Shown here piece by piece: positions 35,859 through 45,101 of a stretch of 64,000 bases of DNA. The notes below the pieces were generated by a model. The model was not told where the DNA came from. It made no database searches and saw only the letters and a list, made by a program, of their open reading frames with translations. The first letter of the stretch is position 1, and each line of letters begins with the position of its first letter. Made by a program: the position numbers and the translations under genes. The DNA is from Nostoc sp. NMS8 (GTDB lineage: Bacteria > Cyanobacteriota > Cyanobacteriia > Cyanobacteriales > Nostocaceae), in assembly GCF_017115045.1 (NCBI RefSeq), contig NZ_JABXKK010000109.1:1-64000 (forward strand), read 5' to 3'.

Positions 35859-36776
35859 TTAAACATCGTCATCAAAATCGGTCAAATTATCTGGCCGCTC
35901 ATTTGGTTTTTCAATTGGATTGTATGGCACATAATCAGTTGGGATTGCATCATCATCTTCGCGTGGTCTTCGAGGAGTTGAGTCAGTGGATGGACGACGC
36001 CTTCTCGGTCTGGGAGCAACATCATCTTCACTACTTTCGGGACGCTGCGGGCCATTATTACTGCGGCGAGAGGGTTTTCTGACTTCCCCACTCGAACTTT
36101 CCCAATCATCAACTTGCCTAGATGAAGAACCCCAATTTTCTTCTTCAGAGCTTTCAGAAGGGCGATTTACAGGACGACCAGAAGTCCGCCGACGCGTTTT
36201 GTCAGTTGGAGCCTGTCTTTCACTACTGCTACTGCTGTTACGGCGTTCTGTACGACGGGGGGGTTGCTCCTCGTAATAGTCATCACGTGTTGAAATCTCA
36301 TCCCTACTACCCCGAATTCGGGGACGCACGGGGCGATCCTCTTCTTCATAAGGTAGTGGATCTAAGTCTGCATCCATCTCAGCTTGATACTTTCTGCGAT
36401 CATTGTACGAATAGCGATCGCTAACTGGTCGATCTTCGTCCACAATCGGAGTGTTGCGCTTTGCTTGCTGGGTAGCTATACTCCGCAGGCGAATACTTTC
36501 AACTGCAAAAAATACAGTTGTGCCAACTAAAAGTAATTGACCAAATTGTAGAATTGGGTCTAGCCGCCATCCTTGAAACACGAGAATAAAGCCGCAAAGC
36601 AAGCCGACTGCCGCAAAAAAGATATCTTGATCCCGTGACAATTCTGGACGCACAGTGCGGAGAAAATACAGTGCTGCCCCAGCCACAGCCAGGAAAATTC
36701 CTAGAATACTGGCTGAGTTTGCTCCAAAATTTACCTGAGCCAGAAAACTGGCTGAGTTCAGCCCAAAATTTATCAT
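35859..36776 (-). CDS. ycf66: Ycf66 family protein
   Basis: The 305 residues have the Ycf66 N-terminus: hydrophobic segments near 24-42, 52-68 and 74-92 (ILGIFLAVAGAALYFLR, FFAAVGLLCGFILVF, GQLLLVGTTVFFAVESIR). The remaining 200 residues are disordered, rich in Arg, Ser, Glu and Asp, with RPRRRRPS-like basic clusters. Ycf66 is conserved in cyanobacteria and some plastids; its function is not established. It follows psbX on the same strand, a known cyanobacterial neighbourhood. Length beyond the N-terminal domain is variable in the family. Confidence 0.9.
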   Translation of the reverse strand: MINFGLNSASFLAQVNFGANSASILGIFLAVAGAALYFLRTVRPELSRDQDIFFAAVGLLCGFILVFQGWRLDPILQFGQLLLVGTTVFFAVESIRLRSIATQQAKRNTPIVDEDRPVSDRYSYNDRRKYQAEMDADLDPLPYEEEDRPVRPRIRGSRDEISTRDDYYEEQPPRRTERRNSSSSSERQAPTDKTRRRTSGRPVNRPSESSEEENWGSSSRQVDDWESSSGEVRKPSRRSNNGPQRPESSEDDVAPRPRRRRPSTDSTPRRPREDDDAIPTDYVPYNPIEKPNERPDNLTDFDDDV

Positions 36777-37023
36777 TGCTGTTTTCCCAATATCAAATCT
36801 ATGTTAGCGAGTCACAATTAAAATCACTACTGTAATTAGTCACGAAATATTGAAGCTTCAAAGCCTCTGGCAAAGAAGCTCTGAAGCTATTCACCGAAAA
36901 GTAAAAACACATACTTCTGTCATCTACAACCGCCACCAGCCGCAGAAATTGCTGCTTTTAGTGCAATTAAGTAGATAGCTGACAGACATTTGATTACGAG
37001 AGTTAAATTAACTCTCATAAGCA

Positions 37024-37143
37024 TTATGAACGCTGAATTTTATCCTTTTGGCTAATGAAAATTAGACCAACTGTAACAGGTACTACCACAATTGCAGCAC
37101 CCCAAGCCAGACTCCAAAGAAAATTTGCTAAAGAAGGCGTCAT
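37024..37143 (-). CDS. psbX: Photosystem II reaction center protein PsbX
   Basis: Translating the minus strand from ATG 37143 gives a 39-residue protein starting MTPSLANFLWSLAWG, with one membrane helix (about 10-31) and the C-terminal SQKDKIQRS. Length, the single helix and the N- and C-terminal words match PsbX, a small PSII subunit near cytochrome b559 and the QB site. The next gene in this direction is ycf66, as in other cyanobacteria. The short size explains why it is easily missed. Confidence 0.93.
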   Translation of the reverse strand: MTPSLANFLWSLAWGAAIVVVPVTVGLIFISQKDKIQRS

Positions 37144-37428
37144 ACTTCTAAACCTTTTTTTACACACTTCATCCTAATTTTAATAGTGTATTACTTTCTT
37201 GAGAAGCCTCTAACTCCGAACTGCCAAACTTGGTAACTGCTGTGAGGGAGTTTGCTTTTCTATTCCAGAAGGAAATGGCAGCATTTGGTTAAAATAATGA
37301 TGAGAGTGCTTTACAAAGCTTCAAACTATTGTTGTAGCGATGTCTACGACGGGCTACGCCTACACAAAGCCAGGCTTGCCCTTGCCCAAGTTTTTTCTTT
37401 CTGTACAGATAGATAGTAGCTGAAACCG

Positions 37429-37722
37429 ATGACTGGTGTTAACCTGACTGCTTGGATTCTTGGCCCTGTATTAGGGGTGATGACATTTTTATTTATATTT
37501 CGTATCATTCTCACTTGGTATCCGCAAGTGGATCTGAATCGTTTGCCTTTTAATTTAATATCTTGGCCCACTGAGCCATTTTTAATCCCGCTGCGAAAGC
37601 TAGTGCAACCTATAGGGGGAGTAGACATTACACCGATTATTTGGGTTGGTATCTTCAGCCTGCTGCGAGAAATCCTACTAGGTCAACAAGGATTGCTGAC
37701 TATGCTATCTCGTGTGAATTAG
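37429..37722 (+). CDS. YggT family membrane protein (Ycf19-like)
   Basis: The 97 residues match the YggT/Ycf19 family: an N-terminal hydrophobic segment (ILGPVLGVMTFLFIFRIILTWYP) followed by the conserved PFNLISWPTEPFLIPLRKLVQP and a second hydrophobic segment after GGVDITPIIW. Family members are linked to membrane organisation, cytochrome b6 maturation (CCB3) and cell division in different lineages. It stands alone on the plus strand. A purine/pyrimidine STRR pair (37728-37805) separates it from the convergent accC gene. Confidence 0.88.
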   Translation: MTGVNLTAWILGPVLGVMTFLFIFRIILTWYPQVDLNRLPFNLISWPTEPFLIPLRKLVQPIGGVDITPIIWVGIFSLLREILLGQQGLLTMLSRVN

Positions 37723-37727
37723 GGATG

Positions 37728-37805
37728 GGGTATTGAAAAGAGGCAGAGGAACAGGGTGCGGGGGGCGGAGGGGAAAATTCTTCTCCTCTGCTCCCCCCAG
37801 TCCCC
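37728..37805. repeat. Inverted purine/pyrimidine STRR pair between yggT and accC
   Basis: A purine-rich run (gaggggaaaa and related units) is followed by a pyrimidine-rich run (ctcctctgctcccccc) that can pair with it. It lies between two convergent genes and could serve both as a terminator. Confidence 0.55.
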
Positions 37806-39148
37806 TAACCGTTCATTTCCTGCACAAAATTTGTATAGACTTTACCCTGCAAAAACTGTGGAGTTTCCATAATTTTTTGATGAAACCCGATGGTAGTGGG
37901 TAGTCCAGTGATGGCACATTCCCGCAGTGCGCGTTTCATCCGGTTAATAGCAGTGGGTCGGTCTGGGGCCCAAACAATTAACTTGCCAATCAAGGAATCG
38001 TAGTAAGGCGGGATTTGGTAATCTGTGTAAACGTGAGAATCAATCCGAACACCAGGGCCGCCAGGGGGAAGATAGCCGCTGATCCGTCCAGGAGAAGGGC
38101 GAAAGTCATGATCGGGGTCTTCAGCGTTGATTCGGCATTCGATCGAATGGCCTCGTAATACTACTTGGTCTTGGGTGAGATTGAGTCTTTCCCCTTGGGC
38201 AATGCGGATTTGTTCAGCAACTAAATCTATCCCCGTAATCATCTCTGTCACAGGGTGTTCTACTTGAATCCGGGTGTTCATTTCCATAAAGTAGAATTTA
38301 CCGGATCTATCCAAGAGAAACTCGATAGTACCTGCACCACTGTAATTAATGAATTGGGCAGCTTTAACAGCAGCTTGTCCCATCTTCTCACGTAGGTCTT
38401 GGTCGAGAGCCGGACTAGGAGCTTCTTCTAGTAGCTTTTGATTCCGGCGCTGAATTGAGCAATCGCGTTCACCCAAGTGAATGACATTACCATAGTTATC
38501 CGCCAAAATTTGAAATTCGATGTGGCGGGGACGTTCAATAAATTTTTCGATGTAAACGCCAGAATTACCAAAAGCTGCTCCTGCTTCCCCTTGGGCTGCG
38601 AGAAAAAGTTTCACAAACTCATCTTCAGAACGCACTAGGCGCATACCCCGTCCACCGCCACCGGCTGTAGCTTTAATCATTACTGGATAGCCCATATCCT
38701 TGGCGAATCCTAATCCTTCTTGCTCGGATTCTACCAATCCCTCACTACCTGGTACTGTCGGGACTCCAGCTTTTTGCATGGTTTCTTTGGCAGTGGATTT
38801 ATCGCCCATCCGTCTCATAGCTTCTGGAGTTGGGCCGATAAAAGCAATATGATGGTCGGCACAGATTTCCGCAAACCGGGCATTTTCTGCCAAAAAGCCA
38901 TAGCCTGGATGAATGGCAGTGGCATTGCGTGTCAGTGCAGCGGCAATGATATTGGGAATATTCAAATAACTTTTACTGCTAGCAGGTTCGCCAATGCAAA
39001 CCGCTTCATCAGCAAGTTGGACGTGGAGAGCATTACGGTCAACGGTGGAGTGAACCGCAACTGTGGCAATCCCCATTTCTTCACAGGCGCGGAGAATGCG
39101 AAGGGCGATTTCTCCCCGATTGGCAATTAATATTTTGTCAAACTTCAT
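37805..39148 (-). CDS. accC: Acetyl-CoA carboxylase biotin carboxylase subunit AccC
   Basis: AccC carboxylates the biotin of AccB with ATP and bicarbonate in the first step of fatty acid synthesis. The 447 residues have the N-terminal Rossmann-like domain (KILIANRGEIALRILRA), the ATP-grasp domain with the Gly-rich loop TAGGGGRGMR, EFLLDRSGKFYFMEMNTRIQVEHP, and the catalytic Arg region. Length and motifs are canonical. It is alone on its strand, as usual for cyanobacterial accC. Confidence 0.97.
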   Translation of the reverse strand: MKFDKILIANRGEIALRILRACEEMGIATVAVHSTVDRNALHVQLADEAVCIGEPASSKSYLNIPNIIAAALTRNATAIHPGYGFLAENARFAEICADHHIAFIGPTPEAMRRMGDKSTAKETMQKAGVPTVPGSEGLVESEQEGLGFAKDMGYPVMIKATAGGGGRGMRLVRSEDEFVKLFLAAQGEAGAAFGNSGVYIEKFIERPRHIEFQILADNYGNVIHLGERDCSIQRRNQKLLEEAPSPALDQDLREKMGQAAVKAAQFINYSGAGTIEFLLDRSGKFYFMEMNTRIQVEHPVTEMITGIDLVAEQIRIAQGERLNLTQDQVVLRGHSIECRINAEDPDHDFRPSPGRISGYLPPGGPGVRIDSHVYTDYQIPPYYDSLIGKLIVWAPDRPTAINRMKRALRECAITGLPTTIGFHQKIMETPQFLQGKVYTNFVQEMNG

Positions 39149-39581
39149 TTTTTAGTTTCGATATCATTACCAGTAGATTGACATTTTCTCTGATCCAACT
39201 TGAAACAACGCTTCCGCATTATTTCAAATTATTGCAGGAGATTCGCCACCCTGATTTTAAGCAAACGTAAGATTGCAGGCTTGTTGCCTTTAAGGGTCTT
39301 ACTACACTAACAACATTGCTGCTGTAAGTCTTGGCTAGACTACCAAGCTGGGCTTTTGCAATTGCTTACGGCGGGCGGGTACGCGATGGCTACGCCCGCC
39401 GCAGGCATCGCACCGCGCCGAACACAGTCGCTCTACCCTTTTTAATATCACTTGTGCAGCTGCTAGATTTCTGTCAGTCTGATACCGCCTTGAAAAAATT
39501 TATATTTTTGAGCAACTGAATTTAGATATCACCTTACTATAATTATTTTCTTATGCTATAGTCTATCTTTAGACAAACCAT
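39149..39581. other. Intergenic region accC to tRNA-Leu
   Basis: No gene is seen. A dispersed repeat with GGCTACGCCCGCCGcaggc-type inverted words lies at about 39366-39425. The tRNA promoter should lie near 39540-39580. Confidence 0.5.
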
Positions 39582-39662
39582 GCGGATGTGGCGGAATTGG
39601 TATACGCGCACGCTTGAGGTGCGTGTGGCTTTGCCTTGCGAGTTCGAGTCTCGCCATCCGCA
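39582..39662 (+). tRNA. tRNA-Leu (anticodon GAG)
   Basis: The sequence folds as a class II tRNA. The acceptor stem is GCGGATG (39582-39588) with CATCCGC (39655-39661) and discriminator A (39662). The D-loop is ggaattgg, and the anticodon stem CACGC/GCGTG encloses loop TTGAGGT with anticodon GAG. A long variable arm follows (tggctttgccttgc), then the T-loop GTTCGAGTC. The CCA end is not encoded. It reads CUC and CUU codons. Confidence 0.96.
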
Positions 39663-40164
39663 TTTTAGCTTGTCTAACCATAGGGTCAATAGTCAAGGAT
39701 CAAAAAATCTCAGACTATTGACCCTTAAATATAAGTTTTAGTTAGTATTCTAGTGATTGTCTGAAGTAATGAAGTGTTACTAGATACTAGTCAAGTTTGC
39801 ATTGTCAAAGTACTAGTACCGCAAGGCGGAATTAAAAATTAAAAATTAAAAATGAATACAGCGTAAGCGTTTCATTGATTTTGAATGGGTGGTTTATTTA
39901 CGTCGTGTTGTACTAGTTTTTTGTAAGAAGTATTCAGGAGTCAGAATGGGCTAAACCTTAGCTATCCGCTAACAGGGTTGAATTCTGTACGACTGGATAA
40001 TGAATATTGGTTAAAAGCGAGTGGAGTAGTGGGCGAAACTACTATTAAATATTCTCGCATTAAAACTCAATCCCTTTATGGGTGGAGTTTTCTGAATTTT
40101 GAATTCTGTATTCTAACTCCTGATTTATGCTTTTATAGAGATACGTGAAGTTTTGTAAAAAGCA
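39663..40164. other. Intergenic region after tRNA-Leu
   Basis: No gene found. Three 'aaaaatt' heptamers (about 39833-39853) form an STRR. The right end lies before a TTG-started gene and should hold its promoter and ribosome binding site. Confidence 0.45.
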
Positions 40165-40794
40165 TTGACTATTACTTTTACGCCCACAAACAACCTAACA
40201 GTGCCACCAGCTTGGCATCGCCTGGCTCCGATTTGGCAAGGAGGGGAGGAAATAATTCAACAAAGTTTGGCTCACACTCAGCTAGCACCTGCTTGGCAAC
40301 TAATGCTTTTGGGTGACGGCTCCCCAACACGTCACTTAGAATTGCTCACGGGTGAGCCTGTAGAAGTAGATGTTATTGATATGTCATTGATTGGTATGGA
40401 CTTGGATGCTGCTCCTGAGTTAATCCAAGCTGTCCCAGGGCCTCGATTGCGACGACAAGTATGGCTACGTACTGTTTCTGGTCAGAGATTAGCCTATGCT
40501 ACTTCATGGTGGGAAGCCAGTCATATTGATGAGTATTTGCAAAACCGTTCATTACCAATTTGGGCAAGTTTAGCTCGTCTTCGCACAGAGTTGTATCGCG
40601 ATGTTCGAGGGATTTACTACGGTGACTCATCAGCACTACAGTCTGGTTTTGACGTAACTGGGCCTTTTTGGGGCCGCCACTACTTGTTTTGGCATCATGG
40701 ACAGCCATTGACTTTAATTTATGAAGTTTTTTCGCCTTATTTAACCAAATATCTGGGGCCTATGCAGTTGAGTGCTGTTAATGTTGAGGCGTAG
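40165..40794 (+). CDS. Chorismate lyase-like protein (Ycf21/DUF98)
   Basis: The 209 residues match the chorismate pyruvate-lyase-like family (UbiC fold): WHRLAPIWQGGEEIIQ, a central RRQVWLRTVSGQRLAYATSWW strand pair, and a C-terminal FWGRHYLFWHHGQPLTLIYEVFSP. Chorismate lyase makes 4-hydroxybenzoate; in cyanobacteria this feeds plastoquinone head-group synthesis. The exact activity here is inferred from family. The frame opens with TTG at 40165 and I find no ATG or GTG nearby that would preserve the N-terminus, so a TTG start is likely. Confidence 0.82.
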   Translation: MTITFTPTNNLTVPPAWHRLAPIWQGGEEIIQQSLAHTQLAPAWQLMLLGDGSPTRHLELLTGEPVEVDVIDMSLIGMDLDAAPELIQAVPGPRLRRQVWLRTVSGQRLAYATSWWEASHIDEYLQNRSLPIWASLARLRTELYRDVRGIYYGDSSALQSGFDVTGPFWGRHYLFWHHGQPLTLIYEVFSPYLTKYLGPMQLSAVNVEA

Positions 40795-41453
40795 TATCAT
40801 TTAAAACTTTTTCATCCTTGACAGTGTGCCCCAGAGCATGAGAACTTTGCACCAATTTCAATAAAACTATTGTTGTAAAGTAGGCACTATCTACAGTATT
40901 TAATTAATTTTAGATTTTTTTTATTTCTCAATAAATTACCAATTTATTCTCAGCAAAAATAACATCCACTTTGTATCATTTTGATGCAAATTCCCAAAAA
41001 CGATGGTTTAACGACATATCTAACTTGGAAGATTGGTAATCGATGCGAAATGTCGAACACTGAATTGATCGTGGTTAGATAAAGTTAATACAACGGGTGG
41101 AAACTCTGTAAATAGAACGTGGTGGTGTGGATTGCTGATAACTTGCAGCAATGCCCAAGTTAGTTATATCCTCGAAGTGCTTGAAATGACGGATGTGAAC
41201 TTTTGGAGACTTACCGATAGAGGCAACCGTTTAAAGGAAGTATCCTGCGAAATTTAAGAAAGCGTGTTAAAAAAGGTAACTAACCACGAAAGAACTGCTT
41301 TTGAAACATTCGGGAAGGTTGATTACGGAAATATCATCAATTTTTAGGATGGAAAAATTTATGCAGTTAACTACCCTAGATAACGAGAAATTTATTGGTT
41401 AATTTAACCAATCAAGCAAGTAATGAGTTTGCAAGTATGAGGTATAGGTTTCA
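40795..41453. other. Intergenic region upstream of the DUF3352 gene
   Basis: I see no supported gene, repeat family or RNA here. It is AT-rich, especially 40900-40990, and probably contains the downstream gene's promoter. Confidence 0.45.
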
Positions 41454-43184
41454 ATGGCACTACCTCTTGTGTCTGTTCGGATGAAAAAAAGTAAGAAACC
41501 ATCTCTGGTGCTGACGCTCTCGGCTGCTGGGTTATTGATTGGTGCGGGGAGTGCAACATACTGGTTGTTAGCTCAGAGAGGGCTATCTTCTAGCGATTTG
41601 CTAGTAGGTGCAAATATTATTCCTGGTGATGCCCTGTTTGCGGTTTCTTTAACAACAGATCCCCAGCAGTGGCAGAAGTTGCGGCAGTTTGGGACAAGAG
41701 AAACCCAAGCAGAACTGGACAAAAATTTAGTCCAGTTACGCGATCGCTTTCTGACTAATAATGGTTATGACTTCCAAAAAGATATCGCTCCTTGGGTGGG
41801 CAATGACGTTACCATCGCAATCCTTGCTCCAGCAATCGGGAGTAAACCTGCACCCAAACCAGTTACTACCAACCAAGATGCTGGTAGCGATCAGCAGTCG
41901 ATGGTAATGGTATTGCCAGTAAAAAACCCAGAAATCGCCAAAAGTATTTTGGCACAACCCAAAACCCTTAAACAAGGCAAATGGATTGACCGTACTTATC
42001 AAGGGTTCGCCATCAAACAAAGTGAGGGACAAGTAGGGGAAAACTTCTCAGCCGCATTACTAGATGGGCGTTTTTTAGTTATAACTGATAATCCTAAAGC
42101 TACAGAAAGAGCGATCGATGCCTACAAAAATAAAACATCCTTGGCGACAACAGGAGGCTTTACCGATAATTTCCCAAAAATTGCCGATTACCAACCCTTT
42201 GCCCAGTTTTATGTAAATGTGCCAACAGCAGCCAAAATAGCCGCAGCCTCTCCAAATCGCCCTTTACCTGCTCAAGTTTTGGCTCAACTGCAAAATAACC
42301 AAGGTTTAGCGGGGACAATTACCTTAGAGTCAGAAGGAATCCGCTTCAAGGGCGTTTCTTGGTTAAACCCAAATAGTCAAAGAGTGCTGGCGGTGGAAAA
42401 TAAAGCTGGCAAAATGCAAAGCCGCCTACCAGCCGAAACCTTAATGATGCTTTCGGGGGGAAACTTACAGCGGTTGTGGGGAGACTATGTTTTAACATCC
42501 CAGGGAAATCCTCTCTCGCCGATCGCACCAGAACAGCTACGAGGTGGTGTAAAATCTCTTACCAATCTTGATTTAGATAAGGATTTACTCAGTTGGATGA
42601 AAGGTGAATTTTCACTATCAGTGATTCCGACTACCCCAAAAGCAGGTTCACCTGATGATTTTCGTTCTGGCTTAGTGTTTATGGTAGAGGGAAGTAATCG
42701 CAACTCAGCTGAAGCATCCTTAAAACAGCTTGATGATGTGATGAGAAATCAATACCAGTTCCAAGTTCAACCGGGGAAAGTCGCTGGACAACCCGTTGTT
42801 AACTGGATTTCACCTTATGGTACTTTAACTGCTACCCACGGTTGGTTAGATGGAGATGTCGCCTTCTTGGTAGTGGGCGCTCCGATTACGGATAAAATTG
42901 TTCCTAAACCCAACAACACACTAGCTAACACTCTTCCCTTCCAACAAACAGTTCCTACAGAACCAAATCCGACAAATGGTCAATTTTTCCTGGATGTGGA
43001 AAAAACTGTGAAAAATTTTCCATTACCAACTCTAATTCCCAATCAACAAACTTTGCTAGATGCAACGCGCTCAATTGGGATGACATCTGCTGTCAGCGAC
43101 AGTCGCAGTAACACCTACGACACTTTTATCGCACTCAAAAAAGTTACTAATGCGACTGCTTTGCCTACTCCAGAGAGTAGATAG
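41454..43184 (+). CDS. DUF3352 domain protein, membrane-anchored
   Basis: The 576 residues begin with a short basic stretch and a single hydrophobic anchor (LVLTLSAAGLLIGAGSATYWLLA, about 18-40), then a long extracytoplasmic domain of the DUF3352 type. Family signs are IPGDALFAVSLTTDP near residue 55, LPVKNPEIAKSILAQ and repeated LxxWMKGEFSLSVIP. The function is not known. It probably faces the lumen or periplasm. An in-frame ATG nine codons later (MKKSKK) is an equally good start. An STRR begins right at the stop codon. Confidence 0.85.
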   Translation: MALPLVSVRMKKSKKPSLVLTLSAAGLLIGAGSATYWLLAQRGLSSSDLLVGANIIPGDALFAVSLTTDPQQWQKLRQFGTRETQAELDKNLVQLRDRFLTNNGYDFQKDIAPWVGNDVTIAILAPAIGSKPAPKPVTTNQDAGSDQQSMVMVLPVKNPEIAKSILAQPKTLKQGKWIDRTYQGFAIKQSEGQVGENFSAALLDGRFLVITDNPKATERAIDAYKNKTSLATTGGFTDNFPKIADYQPFAQFYVNVPTAAKIAAASPNRPLPAQVLAQLQNNQGLAGTITLESEGIRFKGVSWLNPNSQRVLAVENKAGKMQSRLPAETLMMLSGGNLQRLWGDYVLTSQGNPLSPIAPEQLRGGVKSLTNLDLDKDLLSWMKGEFSLSVIPTTPKAGSPDDFRSGLVFMVEGSNRNSAEASLKQLDDVMRNQYQFQVQPGKVAGQPVVNWISPYGTLTATHGWLDGDVAFLVVGAPITDKIVPKPNNTLANTLPFQQTVPTEPNPTNGQFFLDVEKTVKNFPLPTLIPNQQTLLDATRSIGMTSAVSDSRSNTYDTFIALKKVTNATALPTPESR

Positions 43185-43290
43185 GGGATTGGGGAGTAGG
43201 CAGGGGGCAGGGAGCAGGGAGCAAGGGAGAAAAGTTTTCCCCTCCGCACCCCGCCCCTCTGCCTCTTTTCCAATGCCCCATTCTCTATTT
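43178..43290. repeat. STRR pair at the DUF3352 stop
   Basis: Purine-rich 'gggagca' units (43187-43230) are followed by pyrimidine-rich units (43236-43270). They begin at the stop codon of the DUF3352 gene, so the 3' end of that gene abuts the repeat. Confidence 0.6.
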
Positions 43291-43358
43291 CCCTTTAACC
43301 ATATAGGATCAAAACAGTCAGAATCGATATTTTAAATTATCCACGGAGAGAAGACTTT

Positions 43359-44426
43359 ATGAATCTGGTTATACTCCAGAATTGGCTGGACAATGCCTCC
43401 TTTGCCATATTATTCCTGACAATGCTGGTGTATTGGGGAGGAGCGGCTTTTCCGAATCTGCCTTATCTAGCCGCTTTGGGGACAGCGGGGATGGCGATCG
43501 CAAATTTGTGTATAGCTACTCTATTGGGTGCAAGATGGATCGAAGCTGGTTACTTTCCCTTAAGTAATCTCTATGAATCTCTGTTTTTCTTAACTTGGGG
43601 AATTACCGCAGTCCATCTGATTGCTGAAAATAGTAGCCGTAGCCGCTTAGTAGGAGTTGCTACAGCTCCGGTGGCAATGGCGATCGCAGCTTTTGCTACC
43701 ATGACACTACCATCCCAGATGCAGGCGTCAGAACCTTTAGTACCTGCCTTAAAGTCAAATTGGCTGATGATGCATGTCAGCGTGATGATGTTGAGTTATT
43801 CTGCTTTGATGGTGGGTTCGTTATTAGCGATCGCTTTTTTAATTGTTACTCGCGGTCAAAACATCCAATTACAAGGCAGTTCTGTTGGTACTGGCGGCTA
43901 TCGCAGCAATGGCTACCGTTTGCACAAAGCCACTGAACTAATTTCTCAACCATCAGCCCCCACTGTCGAAAATAATGGCTTTGCTCGTTTTGAAAGTAGT
44001 AGCAACGGCAACGCGAACACCGCTGTTTTGGGTTTAGTCACAACAACCCCAATCCAAAATCCAAAATCCGAAATTCAAAATTCTGAACCCCTTTCACCCC
44101 AACGCCTTAGCCTTGCTGAAACCCTCGACAACATCAGCTATCGCATCATTGGACTAGGATTTCCCCTGCTGACAATTGGCATCATTGCCGGTGGTGTTTG
44201 GGCTAACGAAGCCTGGGGTTCTTACTGGAGTTGGGACCCGAAAGAAACTTGGGCATTAATCACCTGGTTAGTGTTCGCAGCCTACCTTCACGCCAGAATT
44301 ACTCGCGGTTGGCAAGGGCGCAGTCCTGCAATTTTAGCCTCCGCCGGCTTGCTTGTCGTTTGGGTTTGCTATCTCGGTGTGAATCTTTTGGGTAAAGGTC
44401 TGCATTCTTACGGTTGGTTTTTCTAA
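43359..44426 (+). CDS. ccsA: System II cytochrome c biogenesis protein CcsA
   Basis: CcsA (called CcsB in some databases) carries heme across the membrane and attaches it to apocytochromes c with Ccs1. The 355 residues have about eight membrane segments, and the tryptophan-rich WWD motif appears as WGSYWSWDPKETWALITW near the C-terminus. Conserved His residues occur in HVSVMMLSYSAL and near HARITRGW. A soluble insert around 175-250 contains an in-frame STRR ('atccaaa' units, 44051-44083), encoding NPKSEIQNSE. Chloroplast and shorter cyanobacterial CcsA proteins have less sequence here. Confidence 0.92.
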   Translation: MNLVILQNWLDNASFAILFLTMLVYWGGAAFPNLPYLAALGTAGMAIANLCIATLLGARWIEAGYFPLSNLYESLFFLTWGITAVHLIAENSSRSRLVGVATAPVAMAIAAFATMTLPSQMQASEPLVPALKSNWLMMHVSVMMLSYSALMVGSLLAIAFLIVTRGQNIQLQGSSVGTGGYRSNGYRLHKATELISQPSAPTVENNGFARFESSSNGNANTAVLGLVTTTPIQNPKSEIQNSEPLSPQRLSLAETLDNISYRIIGLGFPLLTIGIIAGGVWANEAWGSYWSWDPKETWALITWLVFAAYLHARITRGWQGRSPAILASAGLLVVWVCYLGVNLLGKGLHSYGWFF

Positions 44427-44483
44427 TACAGTGATTCCATACACTCTGACCTTACTTCCCTTTGAGGAGAGTTTTAAATCTTA

Positions 44484-44506
44484 CCCCTTCCTTTGTAAGG
44501 AAGGGG
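44484..44506 (+). terminator. Perfect 10-bp hairpin after ccsA
   Basis: CCCCTTCCTT (44484-44493) pairs exactly with AAGGAAGGGG (44497-44506) around a 3-base loop. It lies 58 bp beyond the ccsA stop. The sequence belongs to a frequent cyanobacterial intergenic repeat of the CCCTTnnnAAGGG type, also seen at 27166, and it can act as a terminator. Confidence 0.55.
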
Positions 44507-44625
44507 TTGGGGATTAGGTCTGTATTGGACTCAACTGAAAACCGCCATAACCTTAAAATCATTATTTTATTTCGGATGAACTGTTATATCTATGGAAAAT
44601 ATAGATTTAGTGACAGGAGATTTTT

Positions 44626-44934
44626 ATGGAAGATGGATTTGAGAGACTAAATCATGATGAAGTTGTGTCTATAGAACCAGACACTTTTAATAAGTTAAAT
44701 ATTGCTAAAACTTTTAAAGTCCGTGATTTGATTACAGCAATTAAGGAATATATTGGAGCAGAAGAGACAGATGAAGTAAATTTATATACCCAAGGATTAA
44801 ATTGTGAAGTTTTGCAATTTAGCACTCAGGGATGGAAAAAAGGAAAAGTTAGACTTGCTTTAGAATTTTGTTCTGATGAATCTGAGTCACCACTTGATGA
44901 AATTTTTCAAAAACTCAAACAAGTGGAAAACTAA
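44626..44934 (+). CDS. KGK domain protein
   Basis: The 102 residues fit the cyanobacterial KGK family: acidic N-terminus, a middle with FKVRDLITAIKEYI, and the signature GWKKGKVRLALEFCSDE near residues 69-85. The function is unknown. 'acaggaga' lies about 6-13 bp before the ATG as a ribosome binding site. A Rho-independent terminator follows at 45011, so it is a single-gene unit. Confidence 0.82.
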   Translation: MEDGFERLNHDEVVSIEPDTFNKLNIAKTFKVRDLITAIKEYIGAEETDEVNLYTQGLNCEVLQFSTQGWKKGKVRLALEFCSDESESPLDEIFQKLKQVEN

Positions 44935-45010
44935 TACTCAATGAAGATTTCTAAGTTCATTGATGAAACTAAGTTAACAGGATATTAACTTCAGAAAATA
45001 TTTATGCTTC

Positions 45011-45040
45011 GAGGGTGAGTGTCTTACTCGCCCTTTTTTA
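45011..45040 (+). terminator. Rho-independent terminator
   Basis: AGGGTGAGT (45012-45020) pairs with ACTCGCCCT (45026-45034, one G-U pair) and is followed by six T's. It ends the KGK gene's transcript. Confidence 0.85.
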
Positions 45041-45101
45041 CTGGTATTGCTATAGTAGCGGATAACACATTTAACTAAGTGCGATCGCATCTACTATCAG
45101 T

